Source: Sordaria brevicollis
Taxonomy: Eukaryota; Ascomycota; Sordariomycetes; Sordariales; Sordariaceae
Length of the DNA stretch: 64,000 bases
Direction: 5' to 3'
NCBI GenBank assembly: GCA_033439795.1
Contig: JAUTDP010000004.1
Location: forward strand, 1,550,001 to 1,614,000
Part shown: piece by piece, positions 50,267 through 61,967 of the stretch
Numbering within the stretch: position 1 is the stretch's first letter
Layout of the letters: the number at the start of each line of letters is the position of its first letter
Program-made: the position numbers and the translations under genes
The notes under the pieces: model-generated
Databases searched by the model: none
Told to the model about the DNA's origin: nothing
What the model saw: the letters and a program-made list of their open reading frames with translations, nothing else

Positions 50267-53200
50267 AGAAAAAAAAATTAAGAGTAGCGAGCGAATTCGT
50301 TTCGCTACTCCTTTTCTAATTCGATTATTAAGCGGTATTTATTTAATTATCTTAGCCGAAATATTTATAATAAAATTCTTTTGGCCTTAATTTTATTATT
50401 TAAATAAATTTAGAATTATTTTTACGTTTACGGCTAATCGGTTATTACGAATTACGTATTTATTATCTAGAAATATTCGAACGTAATATAATAAAATATT
50501 TCCTATCTTAATTTATATAAATAAATAAGGGTATTGATATTAGGGATTCTCTTTTAGAAAAGGAAGGCCCTAAGGCCGATTACTTCCGTTCTCATTTAAA
50601 CGAAGAGGGAATTTTTCGCTTTCATTAATAGATAATAATCTTTATTATCCTCCGAAAATTAAGTTCCTTTCCGCTTCTTCTTTTTTTAATTAATTATATA
50701 CTATTTTATCGCGGTATTATTAAACTTCGGGTCGAAATTAATAATTATAAATTTATACCGCCGATTTAATTTAATTACCGCTATTATTAATTAATAATTA
50801 TAGCGCAATATTTACTCTTTCTTCGTAATGTCCTTTAATTATATTTTTCGATCGAAGGTTAAAGGTTCTAGCGGTTATAATAATTAAACGGGTATATTTA
50901 TTACCGGGGGTAATCCTACTATAATCGTTATAAAATTCTTTATTAATATTTATTCTTCTATTTATTTAATTTTAACGGTATTATTTTCTAATTTATTAAT
51001 AAATAGTCGACTTTTTATTCGTTTTATTTAAATATAATTAATTATTTAAATTATTATTCCTTAAACGAATTTAATTTAATCCGTACGGGCGAATTTCTCT
51101 TTAAAAACCCTTACCCGTTTATTAAAGTAGAAGTCGAATAATGGGTAAAAAATTTCTATTTTAAGGTTTTATACCGGCGTAATTTTATACGCCCCGGCGA
51201 TAATTTTTAAATATTTAATTTGGTATTTAATTAATTTAATTATTATCCTTCGGGGTTTACTATATATTTTTATTAGTTAATAGAAAATTAAAGTTCTATA
51301 TATAATCGCGCTTCGAATATATTTAGTATAAATTTCCTTCGCGCGAACGAAGGAGTAATTTTAAATTTTTGCGGTTAATTGGGTTAATATATTCGTTTAA
51401 ATTTTTATTTTTTTTTTAATAATTTCTACGTAAATTCGATAATTAAATTTGTAATTTAATTAAACGTTTAAGAATTTTATCGATTCCGTCGGTTAAAATA
51501 TAATATCCCCGAATTAGAGAATTTCCGTTCTTAATACCTTCGTCCGTATAAAATATATTAATTCCGTTTTATTCGCTTTAAATTCTATATTTCTCTCCCT
51601 TATTTATTCGAAGTAAATTTTTTATACCGTTTAAAGTATTTTATAATTCTCTTTAATAATTTTTATTATAGCGATAATATTAATATTATTAATAAAGCTA
51701 ATTATAATTATATTTTTAACTGTAATTAATTTATAATATAATAGAATAATAAAGAGGATAAAAAGAATTAAAGAGAAGGGGGAGCTTTAAGGTATTCTAG
51801 CTTTTATAGCGTAAGGAGTAAATATTTCGTCGTCGAAAAAGAGGGAACCTCTTCGTCCGTTAACGAAATTCGTTACTTATTCGAAAATTTATCGTAGGAA
51901 TTATATTTCCTATAGGGTATATAATAATTACTTATAATTAATTTTATTAAATATACTTTTAAAATTAAAGAATATTAGCGATGTAACGGCTCCGAATTTC
52001 TAAACCGTATATATAGTATCCGTAATAATATAAATAATAAATTTGGTCGAACGGTTTACCTAATTATTTATTTAGCCCTTTAATAGGAGGTTGAATTTTT
52101 TTATAATTTAAATAAATTTTTTAGCGACGAACGCTTCGAGGATTTTCCTAACGTTATTTAATAATAAAATTAACTTCTATACGCCGGTTAATTTTTATTA
52201 TATAGCGGTTTTTTTTAATTTTTTAAGAACGATTATTTTCGCGTTCTTAAACCGCTATAAGAAGTATTTAAAACGAAAATTCGTAGCCGTAAAAGCGGTT
52301 ATAACCTTTCGGAATAATTCTTTATAAATTTTTAAAAATTTATTCGAATATTAATCGACGCCTAATATTTTATTTAGAATTATTTAAAATAAAACCTTTT
52401 AAATATCTTTTTCGGTAATTAATTCGTTAATAAATAACGAATCGCTAATATTTAATAGAAGGGTCTAATTAAATAAATAATCCGTAGGGATATTTATTTT
52501 CGGGAAGAAACGTTCGGCGAGAATATTCGCCTTACCGTTATAATTTTCGATTTTTTTTATTCCTTCGTATTATTTAAAAATTAGGAGTTTAAGCGGATTT
52601 ATTAATAAATAACTTCGGGTACGGGCCTATTTTTTAAGGGTTTAAAATTCATTTGAATTCTTCGACGCCCTTTTAACGCCTTTTCGCTATATCGCTTACT
52701 AAATTTTCGTATTAATCCTTCTTTTCTTTATCGATACTTCTACGAATTTTATTTAATTCGAAGATATTTTTTCTTTATATTATTTTTATTATTTCCGCTT
52801 TATATTTTTTATTATTATTTTATATTTTAATATCTATTACTTCGCTCTTCTCCTTCGATTTTTCTTTTAATATAGGATAAACTCTTCCGCTATATTTACA
52901 AATTCTTTATCGAATTTATCGAATATAAATTCTAATTCCTCCTTCGTATTAATTTTCGCTGGGATTGAAATTTATTATAACGCCGCTTCTCGTACCTTTT
53001 CTATATTTATTAAATTCTAATTATAACCTTCTTTTATTTCTATTTTCCTAACCTTTTTTTTAATATAAACCCAAATTTCTTAAGGATAATAATCCGAATT
53101 AATTTATTCGTATTATTACGCCCCTTAATATTTAATTTCGATTTTTAATATTATTTATACGTAATTAATTATCCTATTTCTTTCTTCCCGTATTGCGTTA

Positions 53201-53767
53201 CTTATATGGGTCGATTCCCCTTTAAAAGTAATAAATTATATATACTATTATTATATTTATATAAAGAGTTTTTCGGCTCCCGGGTTAATTTTATTTTCTA
53301 AATCCTAATTAGGATAATAGAAGTTAAAATCCCCGACGGTTATAATTTAATATTTTATTAAGGGTTTTTCTTCGAGGAATTTAAAGAGGGGAGACCCCTA
53401 TTCGTATTTTAATATTTTATACGTTTTAATAAGGGAATAAATCGAATAAACGGTTAATAATTCCTTTAAATTCTTAAACGTTACGGAGGTTTAATTTCTC
53501 CCGACGTAAAAGTTTAAATCCTTAAAATTCTATTTCTTATTTATATAAATAATTACCCTCCCCTTTTTTAAATAATTTACTCCGATATATTTACCGCCCC
53601 GTAGACGATAAATATCCTTATTTAAATTCCTACCCGGCTTTTAAATCGCTATAATATTGTAAATCTCTTCCTATTCGAATAATAATTTCCTTTTTTCGTA
53701 CAATTTCCCTATATTCTAATAGAATATTTTTAATTAGATTATTAATTACTTTATAAAGGAATATTTT
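50267..53767 (-). pseudogene. L12 ORF2 (RIP-dead)
   Basis: Minus-strand endonuclease and reverse transcriptase. The RT active site at about 51673-51696 reads F-I-N-N, with both Asp lost and Ala changed to Ile. Stops throughout. Confidence 0.8.
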
Positions 53768-55510
53768 TTAACCTTATAAATAGAATAGGAGCGGGAATTT
53801 TTTCTTTTTAAATAATTAATTTAACGGTGGCGATTAAATTAACGCCGCTCCGAATATTTAAGTTTTAAAAGTTCGTAAACGCGTTTATTAGGCCTTTAAT
53901 TATTAATTTCGGTTTAATAAAGGGTTTATTAATCCGTTTACGGGTACGGCCTTTATTTCTATTTCTAAACTCCCTTTTACGAATAATTATAATATAGGCA
54001 ATAAAGGGGGCGTTAAAGAAATTAATATTTTTATCGTCCATTACCGCCGCCGGCTTTAATATAATATTTCTTTTAAAATCCTTCCAATATATAAATAAAT
54101 ATAGCCTTTTAGCGTATTTTATAATAGCCTTCGTAATAACTTTCTTAAAAATAGGGTATATTTTCTTTTCGAAGGTATAATACCCGTATTTTCTATATAG
54201 AATATAAAAGATTAATAATTTATTCTTATTAAATAGGTAATTCGCTTCTCTAAAACGGTCTTTATTATATTTATTCTTATTATAGCGTTTATAAACGTTA
54301 ACGTTATAATAAAACTTCTTTAAATATTTTACGCCCTAATAAGTAAAATATTATTAAATATTAGCCGAAGAGGTAAACGGTTCGTAAATATATATACCGC
54401 CTTCTTAAAAGAGGAATTTTTTATAAAGAGCTTCGGTTATTTTTATAATTATAATTTCTATTATAAAGAATCCTTTATTTTCGCTAATTCTTTTCTTTTA
54501 TAAACGTATTCTAATAATAAAAACGGTCGGGTTCACCTATTATATTTTATAAATAATATCCTTTATCCTTATATATTCGGTAATATTTATTTAAAAGAAC
54601 CCTTTAATAATTAATATAATAATATTTAAAAATACGAACGCTTTTTCGCTAAAGACCTTTTTAACCCAAATTTAATATTATTAATATTATTCGTATATAG
54701 TATTATTAAATACAATTTTATAATTTCCGGTCGTAAGTAATTTCGTAACGGCTCGTACAACGTTAAAAGTACTGGCCTTCAAATTACGAAGTATTTTCTC
54801 GATTTAAATCTTAATTTTTTCGTTCATCCGCTTTAAATATTAAATATTAATCGTAATACCTCGAATAAGGAAAGTACAATTATAATTAACGGGGAATATT
54901 TTCGGGGGGGGGGTAATAATTATAATATATTAAGGGATAAACCCAATCTTAGGAAGAACGTCCTTTATAATTCCGGTCTATATTTTTAACGCCTTTTTAA
55001 CGTTCTTTTATAATTTTTATAAAATTATCTTTTTTAAATCGTCGAAATCCTTTTTAATAATAATTTAATCGTTATTAACCTTATTAACTTCGGGGCGCAT
55101 TACCCTACTTTTCTTCGCGAAGATTTTTATATATTCATTAAATAATTTACGAATTTAATTACAATCTTTAAGCGAAATAGCGTCGTAGTCCGAAAATTTA
55201 TTTACTTTAGTAATAAATTTCTTTATAATTTCGTCGTCCTCTTACGTTTTTTCCGAAGTCTTCGCAGCGCGCGCTACGTTAGGGTCGTTATAAATTAAGA
55301 ATCCTACGAGCGGGTTATAAACGCTATTTTCGAATTTACAATTGCCGCTATTAATTACTATCGGTAGTAACGATATATCGTCGTCGCTATATTCGTTGTA
55401 GGATATCGTAAGGGACGTAAAAGACTTTCCTAAATCGATTCCCGTTGTCGGTTTTCGTTTTGGAGCGCTCCTCGACCAGAAATCGGCGTTTCCAGTTCTA
55501 AAGCAATTTT
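53767..55510 (-). pseudogene. L12 ORF1 (RIP-dead)
   Basis: Gag-like ORF1 on the minus strand, with the poly-G run (54904-54913, 10 bases) matching the common in-frame length. The 5' end is relatively well kept. Confidence 0.72.
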
Positions 55511-55534
55511 AATTATAACCTTATAAAAAATTAA

Positions 55535-55878
55535 TAAATCCTAACGAATATATAAAGGATATAATCTTTCTTAAATTTCTATAATTTTTATAAGCGCTTT
55601 ATTAAAAATTATAATCGAATAGCGAAACTTTGAATAATTATAACCAAGAAAGGAAGAATTTTTAATTAAAATAAAAATTATTAAACTACATTTAAAGAAT
55701 TCAAAAATCGTTTATTATTAACGCTTATTTTAACCCATTTCCAATACGAATACCCAATACGTATAAAAACGAACGCGTCCGATAAAGTAATAACCGGTGT
55801 ATTATTATAATTAATCGATAATAAATAGCGATTAATTACCTTTTATTTAATAATAATATATAATATAAAATATAATTA
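55535..55878 (+). pseudogene. LTR element pol: RT thumb and start of RNase H (RIP-dead)
   Basis: A short pol segment between L12 and the MULE, covering the end of RT and the start of the RNase H domain. The frame runs into the MULE target site and resumes after 59571 at the conserved N-Y-S-I-Y-N-K-E-L block (Asp to Asn in Y-D-K-E-L). Confidence 0.8.
55871..55878. repeat. Target site duplication of the MULE (left copy; right copy 59572-59579)
   Basis: The 8-base direct repeat TATAATTA. Removing the MULE and one copy restores the RNase H frame, which supports the boundary; the next base differs between the two sides. Confidence 0.75.
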
Positions 55879-55997
55879 AAAACTCCCTCGGGACGCAGTA
55901 TCACTTTCCTAATTGCATAGTATCACTACGTACGGAGGAATATCTTCAACGACCTTCCTATATACGCAGTATCCATATAAATCCCTAACCCTAGATA
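55879..55997 (+). repeat. MULE left terminal inverted repeat
   Basis: It pairs with 59456-59571 over about 115 bases, starting around CCTCGGGACG. The outermost seven bases agree allowing transitions and one mismatch. Differences inside are almost all transitions. Confidence 0.88.
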
Positions 55998-56189
55998 TAA
56001 TTACGTCGTAATAAACACATAGAGCTTATCAAATTTCATACACCGCCATCGTAAGATTTTCAAATGCGGGATTTTCGAATAAAATTACCAAAGTACTTAA
56101 TTCGCAACGTTGCGCATCCTTATTTATTAATACCTATAATTCTACCTATATTTATTATATCAATACGATTTTAACGTTAGTACGCTTAT

Positions 56190-58990
56190 TATAACGTAGG
56201 TTATTTAGTTATATATTTATTATATTTTAGTATATCCGCCGTTATTAATAATAATAGCGACTCCTACTCTTAATATTCTACTAATAATTTAGCGCTTACT
56301 TCTATTTAATACTATAGAGGTATTAGTTTTGACCCTAATTCTAATTTTGAGTGGTTATTTACGTTAAATTTGGGGGATATTCCGAATCCTACGATTAAGG
56401 ATATAATTCCTGAACTTGTTAATAGCGTAAAGGAAGTATAATAGTAATTTAATATTTGGAGTCGAATTTATAATATTATATTTATACGTAATAACGCTAT
56501 AAATTACCGCTAGGGCAAATTAACCTATTACTGCCTAAGCTATAATTGTATTAATAATCCTAAATTATTAAAGGTAAAGTTTAAGAAAATAAGAAATAAG
56601 AAATATAATTGTTAATAAATAGGGATAATTATTACCTTAGAGAAATATAATTAGAAGTAGATTTATCGACCTTCTATTAATCCTAACTAATAAATTTACA
56701 ACTACTTACCGTCTATTTACCCTTTTGCCTACCCCTAATATTGTAAACGAATTCGCTATATTTATAAGAGAGTTATTGCCTTATTAAGCTAATTAGGGAT
56801 TAGACCTAAAGATATTTTAACTATTATTTAAGAAGAGTTTCCTAATATGGGTAATTCCTTTATACTTAAAGATATTAATAATTAGCGCTAAAGATTTAAA
56901 AAGGCTTTATGCAATTATTACTAAGATATTATTACGCTTATTAAGAAATTTGACGATTAAAGGGTCCTATACGTTATTAAATAGGATAATAAAGATTTAA
57001 ATCGTTTTATAGTTAATTTATAGTTTTGGGCGTATTATTTTGAGAAATAAAAGGCTTTCCTAGAGTATTTAAGTATTAATAATATTTATAAGATTAATAG
57101 GTATAGCCTCGATAACCTTCTATATTTATTAACTCCCTTAATTTAATTAATTATAAATTTCTAAATATAATTATTTATTAATTATCGTTATTAATATAAC
57201 CAATATTAATTCTATTTATTCTACGGCTTTTAGTCTTATTAATAACGAGCGAGTTGAGGGTTTTACTTGGTTAGTTAAAGCGTTCGATAAATTACGCCGC
57301 CGAGTAAATATAATTAAACTAGAGGTTATTATAACCGATTTTAATAATTAAATGAAGATGGCTCTTGTAGAGGTATTTCCCGACGTTTAATAGTAGATTT
57401 GTATTTTCTATATTAATTATAACGTTTTATTATAAGTAAAGAAGAAGTGGAAGAAGGGCGAGGGAGAGGATAGCGATTTTAGTAAAAATAAGTAAGAGCC
57501 CGTGATTTTTAACTAAATTAATAAGGAGGTATTGAAGATAGCCGGTTCTTTTACCACTATTAGTGATATATAAAAGACCTTCGAGTATATTTATTGCGGT
57601 CTTCTTAATATATAGAAGATAGTAGTCTTTACTTTAAATGAATTTACTTTTATTTAACGTTGGTAGAAGTTTATTACGGACTTTATTAATTAATAGAAAA
57701 TTTTATTATATTTTTAAGAGATATATATAGGCGTTCGTTATTAATAGGTACGTTATTATACCTCCTAATATCGTAATTTTAGTTTAATTATTACTTTATT
57801 TAATGAATTGATAAATTATCGGGTTAAAGGGTATTTAATTATAGGTAAAACCGATTTATTTTTTCTATATCGAGCTATTTATTTAATAATAATTTGAGAA
57901 AAGTACGAATAGGAGAAGGATATCGCTAATTAGGATATTAAGATTCGTAGTGAGTTTATTAGATTAAGAATAGAGGTTTTAGGAATTTTATTTTAATAGG
58001 TTACGTATTATACGTTTAATTTAATCCGTTACTAATTTCGAACTACTTAATTTATTGTATTATTATTAAATAGGCTAGTAAAAGACCTTGGGGAGTGCTA
58101 TTATATTATTTAAAAATAGTATAGTATTCTTTATTATTATATAATTCTAACTAAAATTATAGCTAAGGAATAATTTAATCGCTAGGATATTTATTACCGT
58201 TATTATATTCGAATCCCCCTAAATTAACGGGATCCTTATATATAAATTAAAAACCCTAAAATTGCTAAAAGGACTAGGGGTCGCCTTAAGAATAGTACCG
58301 TTACTTTGCCCAAAGATTAGTAAATACTTAAAAATACGGTAAGAAATATAAGTAAAGAAAATAAAAAGAAGGGGAAGATTAAAAAAAAGGGGAAGATTAA
58401 AAGTACCGCCGCTAAAAAGATTATAAAGAGTAATTAAACGTTAAAGCTATTATTACGACGATAGTAGTCCTAATTTAAAACCGTTAATAAAATTAATACG
58501 GGCGAAGAAAGTAATAACGAAGGTAGGGAGAATAATAACGAAATTATAACTTCTATTATTAAAGTTTAAGTAGATTTAGTTAACGATTCCTTTAATTTTA
58601 ATTTAGAGTTAGTTACCTTTGTAATAAAGTTCGTTAAAAGGGAGAAGGAGATAAAGAGGGAAAAAGAAATAGAGAGGGAAAAGGAGATAGAGAAGGAGAA
58701 GTAACGATTAGTTAAGTAGGTAATTATTCCTTTAAGCGACTTTCTTACTCTATTTAATTGCAATGAATAATAATAGCCTGCCCGCAAAAAACGGGCTGTT
58801 GAAGTTGCTTCTATTAATTCGTTTGTACCTGCGGTCCTAATAATAACGAAAAGTAGGAGGGCCGTAAAGTTAACGAGAAAAATAATAAGGAATTAGGTAG
58901 AAATATAGAATTATACTTTATATTTAATACTATGCCAAGGATTACGATTTCTCTTCTTAATAAAAATCAATAAAAAAAGGAGGTTCCCCC
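56190..58990 (+). pseudogene. MULE transposase (RIP-damaged)
   Basis: This is the enzyme that cuts and pastes the element. The frame from about 56190 shows an N-terminal region rich in conserved aromatic residues. The core at about 57200-57440 includes V-I-I-T-D-F (57323-57340, second acidic residue kept), then M-A-L-V-E-V-F-P-D and a Q-I-C-I-F-Y-I-N block where His is expected for the second Tyr. A SWIM-like Cys/His motif lies at about 58096-58134. After a G-R-rich hinge comes a highly charged Lys/Glu tail (58380-58720). Numerous TAG/TAA stops replace CAG, CAA or TGG. A frameshift near the first acidic residue (57130-57170) cannot be excluded. It is inactive. Confidence 0.78.
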
Positions 58991-59455
58991 GTTTTAATTG
59001 CACGCCCCGCCCGAATCCCTTATATTTTAAGCCTTTTAGCAAAACGTTAATAAGAAACGAGGGATAGCGCGTTACTTACTACGGTGTACGTCCCCCTCTA
59101 CCCTCGCCTATTACCCCCGGTACTCTTAGCCTACTATTTATAATATATTTAGTAGCTATAGTTAATAGAAATAATGAAAAATAATTATATTTGGTATAGA
59201 TATAATTCGAATAGAGGGTCTCTACGAATCTACGATACTAATAACGGCTATTACTCGTTAATAGCAAACCGCTATACTACGGGCGTCCCTATAGTACCCC
59301 TTTCGGGGCTGGTAATAATCGATGTGAAGTTTATTGTTTATAAGAGCGTTTAGAGGAAATTGAGGGTATTTTAATATTATTTCTAATAATAATAATAATA
59401 ATATAAATATAAAGTTATAGTGCGGAAGTTTCCCGGAGAAAAGGTAATTTTAGTA
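58991..59455. other. MULE 3' noncoding region
   Basis: This lies between the transposase remnant and the right TIR. It keeps fairly normal composition, with GC-rich pieces at 59000-59130 and 59270-59320 and a short AAT microsatellite at 59383-59402. I see no gene in it. Confidence 0.5.
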
Positions 59456-59571
59456 TTAGGGTTAGGGATTTATATAGATACTACGTATGTAGGAAGGTCG
59501 TTAAAGATATTCCTCCGTACGTAGTGACACTGCGTAGTTAGGAAAGTGACACTACGTCCCGAGGATATCTC
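59456..59571 (-). repeat. MULE right terminal inverted repeat
   Basis: Inverse of 55879-55997. It contains the paired TAGTGACAC and AAGTGACAC motifs near the end. Confidence 0.88.
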
Positions 59572-59579
59572 TATAATTA

Positions 59580-61690
59580 TTCTATCTATAATAAAGAATT
59601 AATAGCCATTATTAAAGCCTTATAATACTAAAGAACCGAATTTATTAATCTATATAAACCCTTTCTAATCCTAATAAATAATAAAACCCTCAAATAATTT
59701 AGTACTAAAAGACTCTTAAACCTACAACAAGCCGGGTAGGCCGAATTCCTATCCCAATATTATTTTATTATTTCCTACCGGCCAAAGAAGGAAAACAATA
59801 CAACGGACGTATTATTAAAAAAGGCAAAAGACTTAAAAAGTTAAAAAATAAAGTAAAAAGTATAAAGGACCTTCCAAATTTTTAAAAACCTTAATAATAA
59901 TCGGATAATACAATTTAATAATATAATTAATAATATTAATATAGTCTATATATTAATTATATCTTTAAGTATAATTATTATAAAAATCAATTTTAAAATC
60001 GTAGAGGGAATTCGGGAAGAACGATTAGAAGGCTATTTATTTATAAATCGCCTTATTTTCGAAAATAAAACTTACCCAAATTTAGAAATTTATTAAAATA
60101 TAATTAGAAGGGGGGAAAATAAATATCGATTTATTATTAATAAAATTCTCATCTATTTTAATAAATTTATTATACTACCTAGTACCCTAAAAGCTTAAGT
60201 TATTTATAAATTATATATAAAGATTATTACTACTTATTTAGGCCGAAATAAAATAAAACGCTTGATATTTATATAATATTAATAATTAAAAATAATTAAT
60301 AACGTCGATCGCTTTATCGCTAACTACGTAATATATTATACTTTAAAGGTTCTCCGGAATAAAACCCTTAATAAATTAGAGCTTATCCTAACGGCTTAAC
60401 GTATTTAATAAAGCCTAATCGTAAATTTCAAAATTATATTTAAGGATAAACGAAAATTCGATAACGTATTTATAATAATAAACCGATTAAATAAAGTATT
60501 ATAAACTATCCTTTATTCTATAATGGTAATAACCCGGGACGTAACTTATATATACTACGAAGGCCCTTATTATATTTATAAATTATTAAACGAAATTATT
60601 TCGGATAGAAGCCCCCAATTCGTATTGGATTTTATAAACGAATTAATTAAAATTCTAAATATCAAATAGAAATTAACTTCCTTAAAATATAATTAAATTA
60701 TAAGGTAAGCCAAAATTATAAACGAATACTTCGATTAACGTCTTCGTCCCTTTATTAATTACTTTTAAAATAATTAATTAAAAGCGATCCTAATAATAAA
60801 TATAATATAAATAAAAATACCGTACAATAATTTAAATAGAATATAACCGTATAAAATATTAAAAGGATTCCTAATGCCCGGAATTTTAAATTAAGAAGCT
60901 CGAATTAACCTCAACGGCGTATAATTAACGATTAAAGAAAAATTCAACCGGAAAAACGCGTAAAGTTTAATAAATCGGATTCGAAAATACGTAAATAAAG
61001 TAAAAAAATTTATTACTAAAATTTAAGAGCGGATAATTAAATAATTAAATAAATATTAACGCGTTCCGGATTTCGGATTCGGTAATAGGGTATTCATTAT
61101 TAAATAGAGCGAACTTACGGACCGATTAAATTACAAATTCGACTTTCTTCTAACGAATTAATATTTTAAAATTAAAGAAAAGTATAATTATTTATTCCAA
61201 TTAAAAATATTAAAGGGTTAAAAAAGAATGGATATTTTTTATATTCATAAATTTCGGAAATACCCTAATAATTTATTACCCGGTTAAAAGCTAAAAAAGT
61301 AAATAAAGGAATATATAAAAAACGATATCGAATAAGAAATAAAAGAAATTTTAATTTCTCGAATATATTTTAATAAATTTTAATACCGAATAAATTAAAA
61401 AGGATATAACCCGGACCCGAAATTTTATAACGCTAAAAATTTTAAAAATTTATTTAAATTATTATAAATTTATTATAAAGCGTATTTAAAATACCCAAAT
61501 TTATTATTACGTTTAAAAAAATAATTATAAAAAATAGAAGTAAAGAAATTCGATAAAAATTACCCGGATAATAACGTTCCTTTAAAAAAGGGTACGAAGA
61601 GGCTAAAAAAAATAATAGGCGCTAAGAAATAAGGGATTTACTTTATATATAATAATAATTCTAATATTATAAAAATTCGGGGCGAATCTT
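59580..61690 (+). pseudogene. LTR element pol: RNase H, integrase, chromodomain-like end (RIP-dead)
   Basis: RNase H resumes at Y-N-K-E-L (59589 onward). The integrase zinc-binding domain lies near 60225-60345; its Cys pair at 60325-60336 reads Tyr-Val-Ile-Tyr. The catalytic triad is spaced D59D35E: the first Asp reads Asn (60424-60426), the second Asp is kept (60604-60606), and Glu reads Lys (60712-60714). A C-terminal part at about 61330-61480 has the Y-R-I...K-G-Y-N-P-D pattern of a chromodomain, with Trp changed to a stop. Stops are frequent. Confidence 0.85.
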
Positions 61691-61693
61691 TTT

Positions 61694-61708
61694 CGAAGGG
61701 GGGGGTAA
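61694..61708 (+). other. Polypurine tract of the LTR element
   Basis: CGAAGGGGGGGGTAA directly upstream of the 3' LTR; the expected primer site for second-strand synthesis. The G run has escaped RIP because it has no CpA/TpG. Confidence 0.75.
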
Positions 61709-61962
61709 TATTACGGCGCTAGCGGACAGGGTCCCTATTTAGCGGACTAATTATCGTTCGGGTAATTACCTAATAAAAGTTGACCGTATTAACGTACGTA
61801 ATTACGTACCGCCTTCGTAGGTCGCCCGCGCCCAAATATAAAACCTTGGCGTAGGGCGCGCCCTTTACTCATTTTCTTCTTTTCTTCTTCATTTTATAAT
61901 TCTATAATAGATTTGGATTCAACGTGTTAAGCTTATCTCTCGTAACTACGTCGCTCGTAATA
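61709..61962 (+). repeat. 3' LTR
   Basis: 254 bp, collinear with the 5' LTR, differing almost only by transitions. Here the right end (about 61910-61950) is better preserved and the left half is more mutated, the mirror image of the 5' LTR. Confidence 0.93.
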
Positions 61963-61967
61963 CTTAT

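Larger units (their letters stand above)
48546..55520 (-). mobile_element. LINE copy L12, full length, inside pol of the LTR element
   Basis: A 6,975-bp minus-strand copy. The conserved 5' terminus is at about 55510, followed by about 10 extra bases before the target duplication, as in L5. The 5' edge (about 55240-55510) is less mutated. ORF1, ORF2 and the third frame are all present and dead. Confidence 0.92.
55879..59571 (+). mobile_element. Mutator-like DNA transposon (MULE)
   Basis: A 3,693-bp DNA transposon with terminal inverted repeats of about 115 bp and a degenerate transposase on the plus strand. Long TIRs, an 8-9 bp target duplication and a transposase with a SWIM-type zinc finger define the group. 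RIP is clearly weaker than in the LINEs: CpA and TpG are common in both ends and ATG/TGG codons survive. It inserted into the RNase H domain of the LTR element. Confidence 0.88.
37028..61962 (+). mobile_element. Ty3/gypsy LTR retrotransposon (chromodomain type), with three nested insertions
   Basis: A 24.9-kb span with 254-bp LTRs and the 5-bp target duplication CTTAT (37023-37027 / 61963-61967), inserted in L10. Removing L11, L12 and the MULE leaves about 7.3 kb in the order gag, protease, reverse transcriptase, RNase H, integrase, chromodomain-like end. RT before integrase defines Ty3/gypsy; the chromodomain-like C-terminus fits chromoviruses. All domains carry RIP stops and loss of catalytic residues. 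RIP of a single copy here implies other copies in the genome. Confidence 0.92.

Noticed and set aside
58566..58787. Minus-strand open frame with Ser/Phe repeats
   Set aside because: It is the antisense of the Lys/Glu-rich tail of the MULE transposase.
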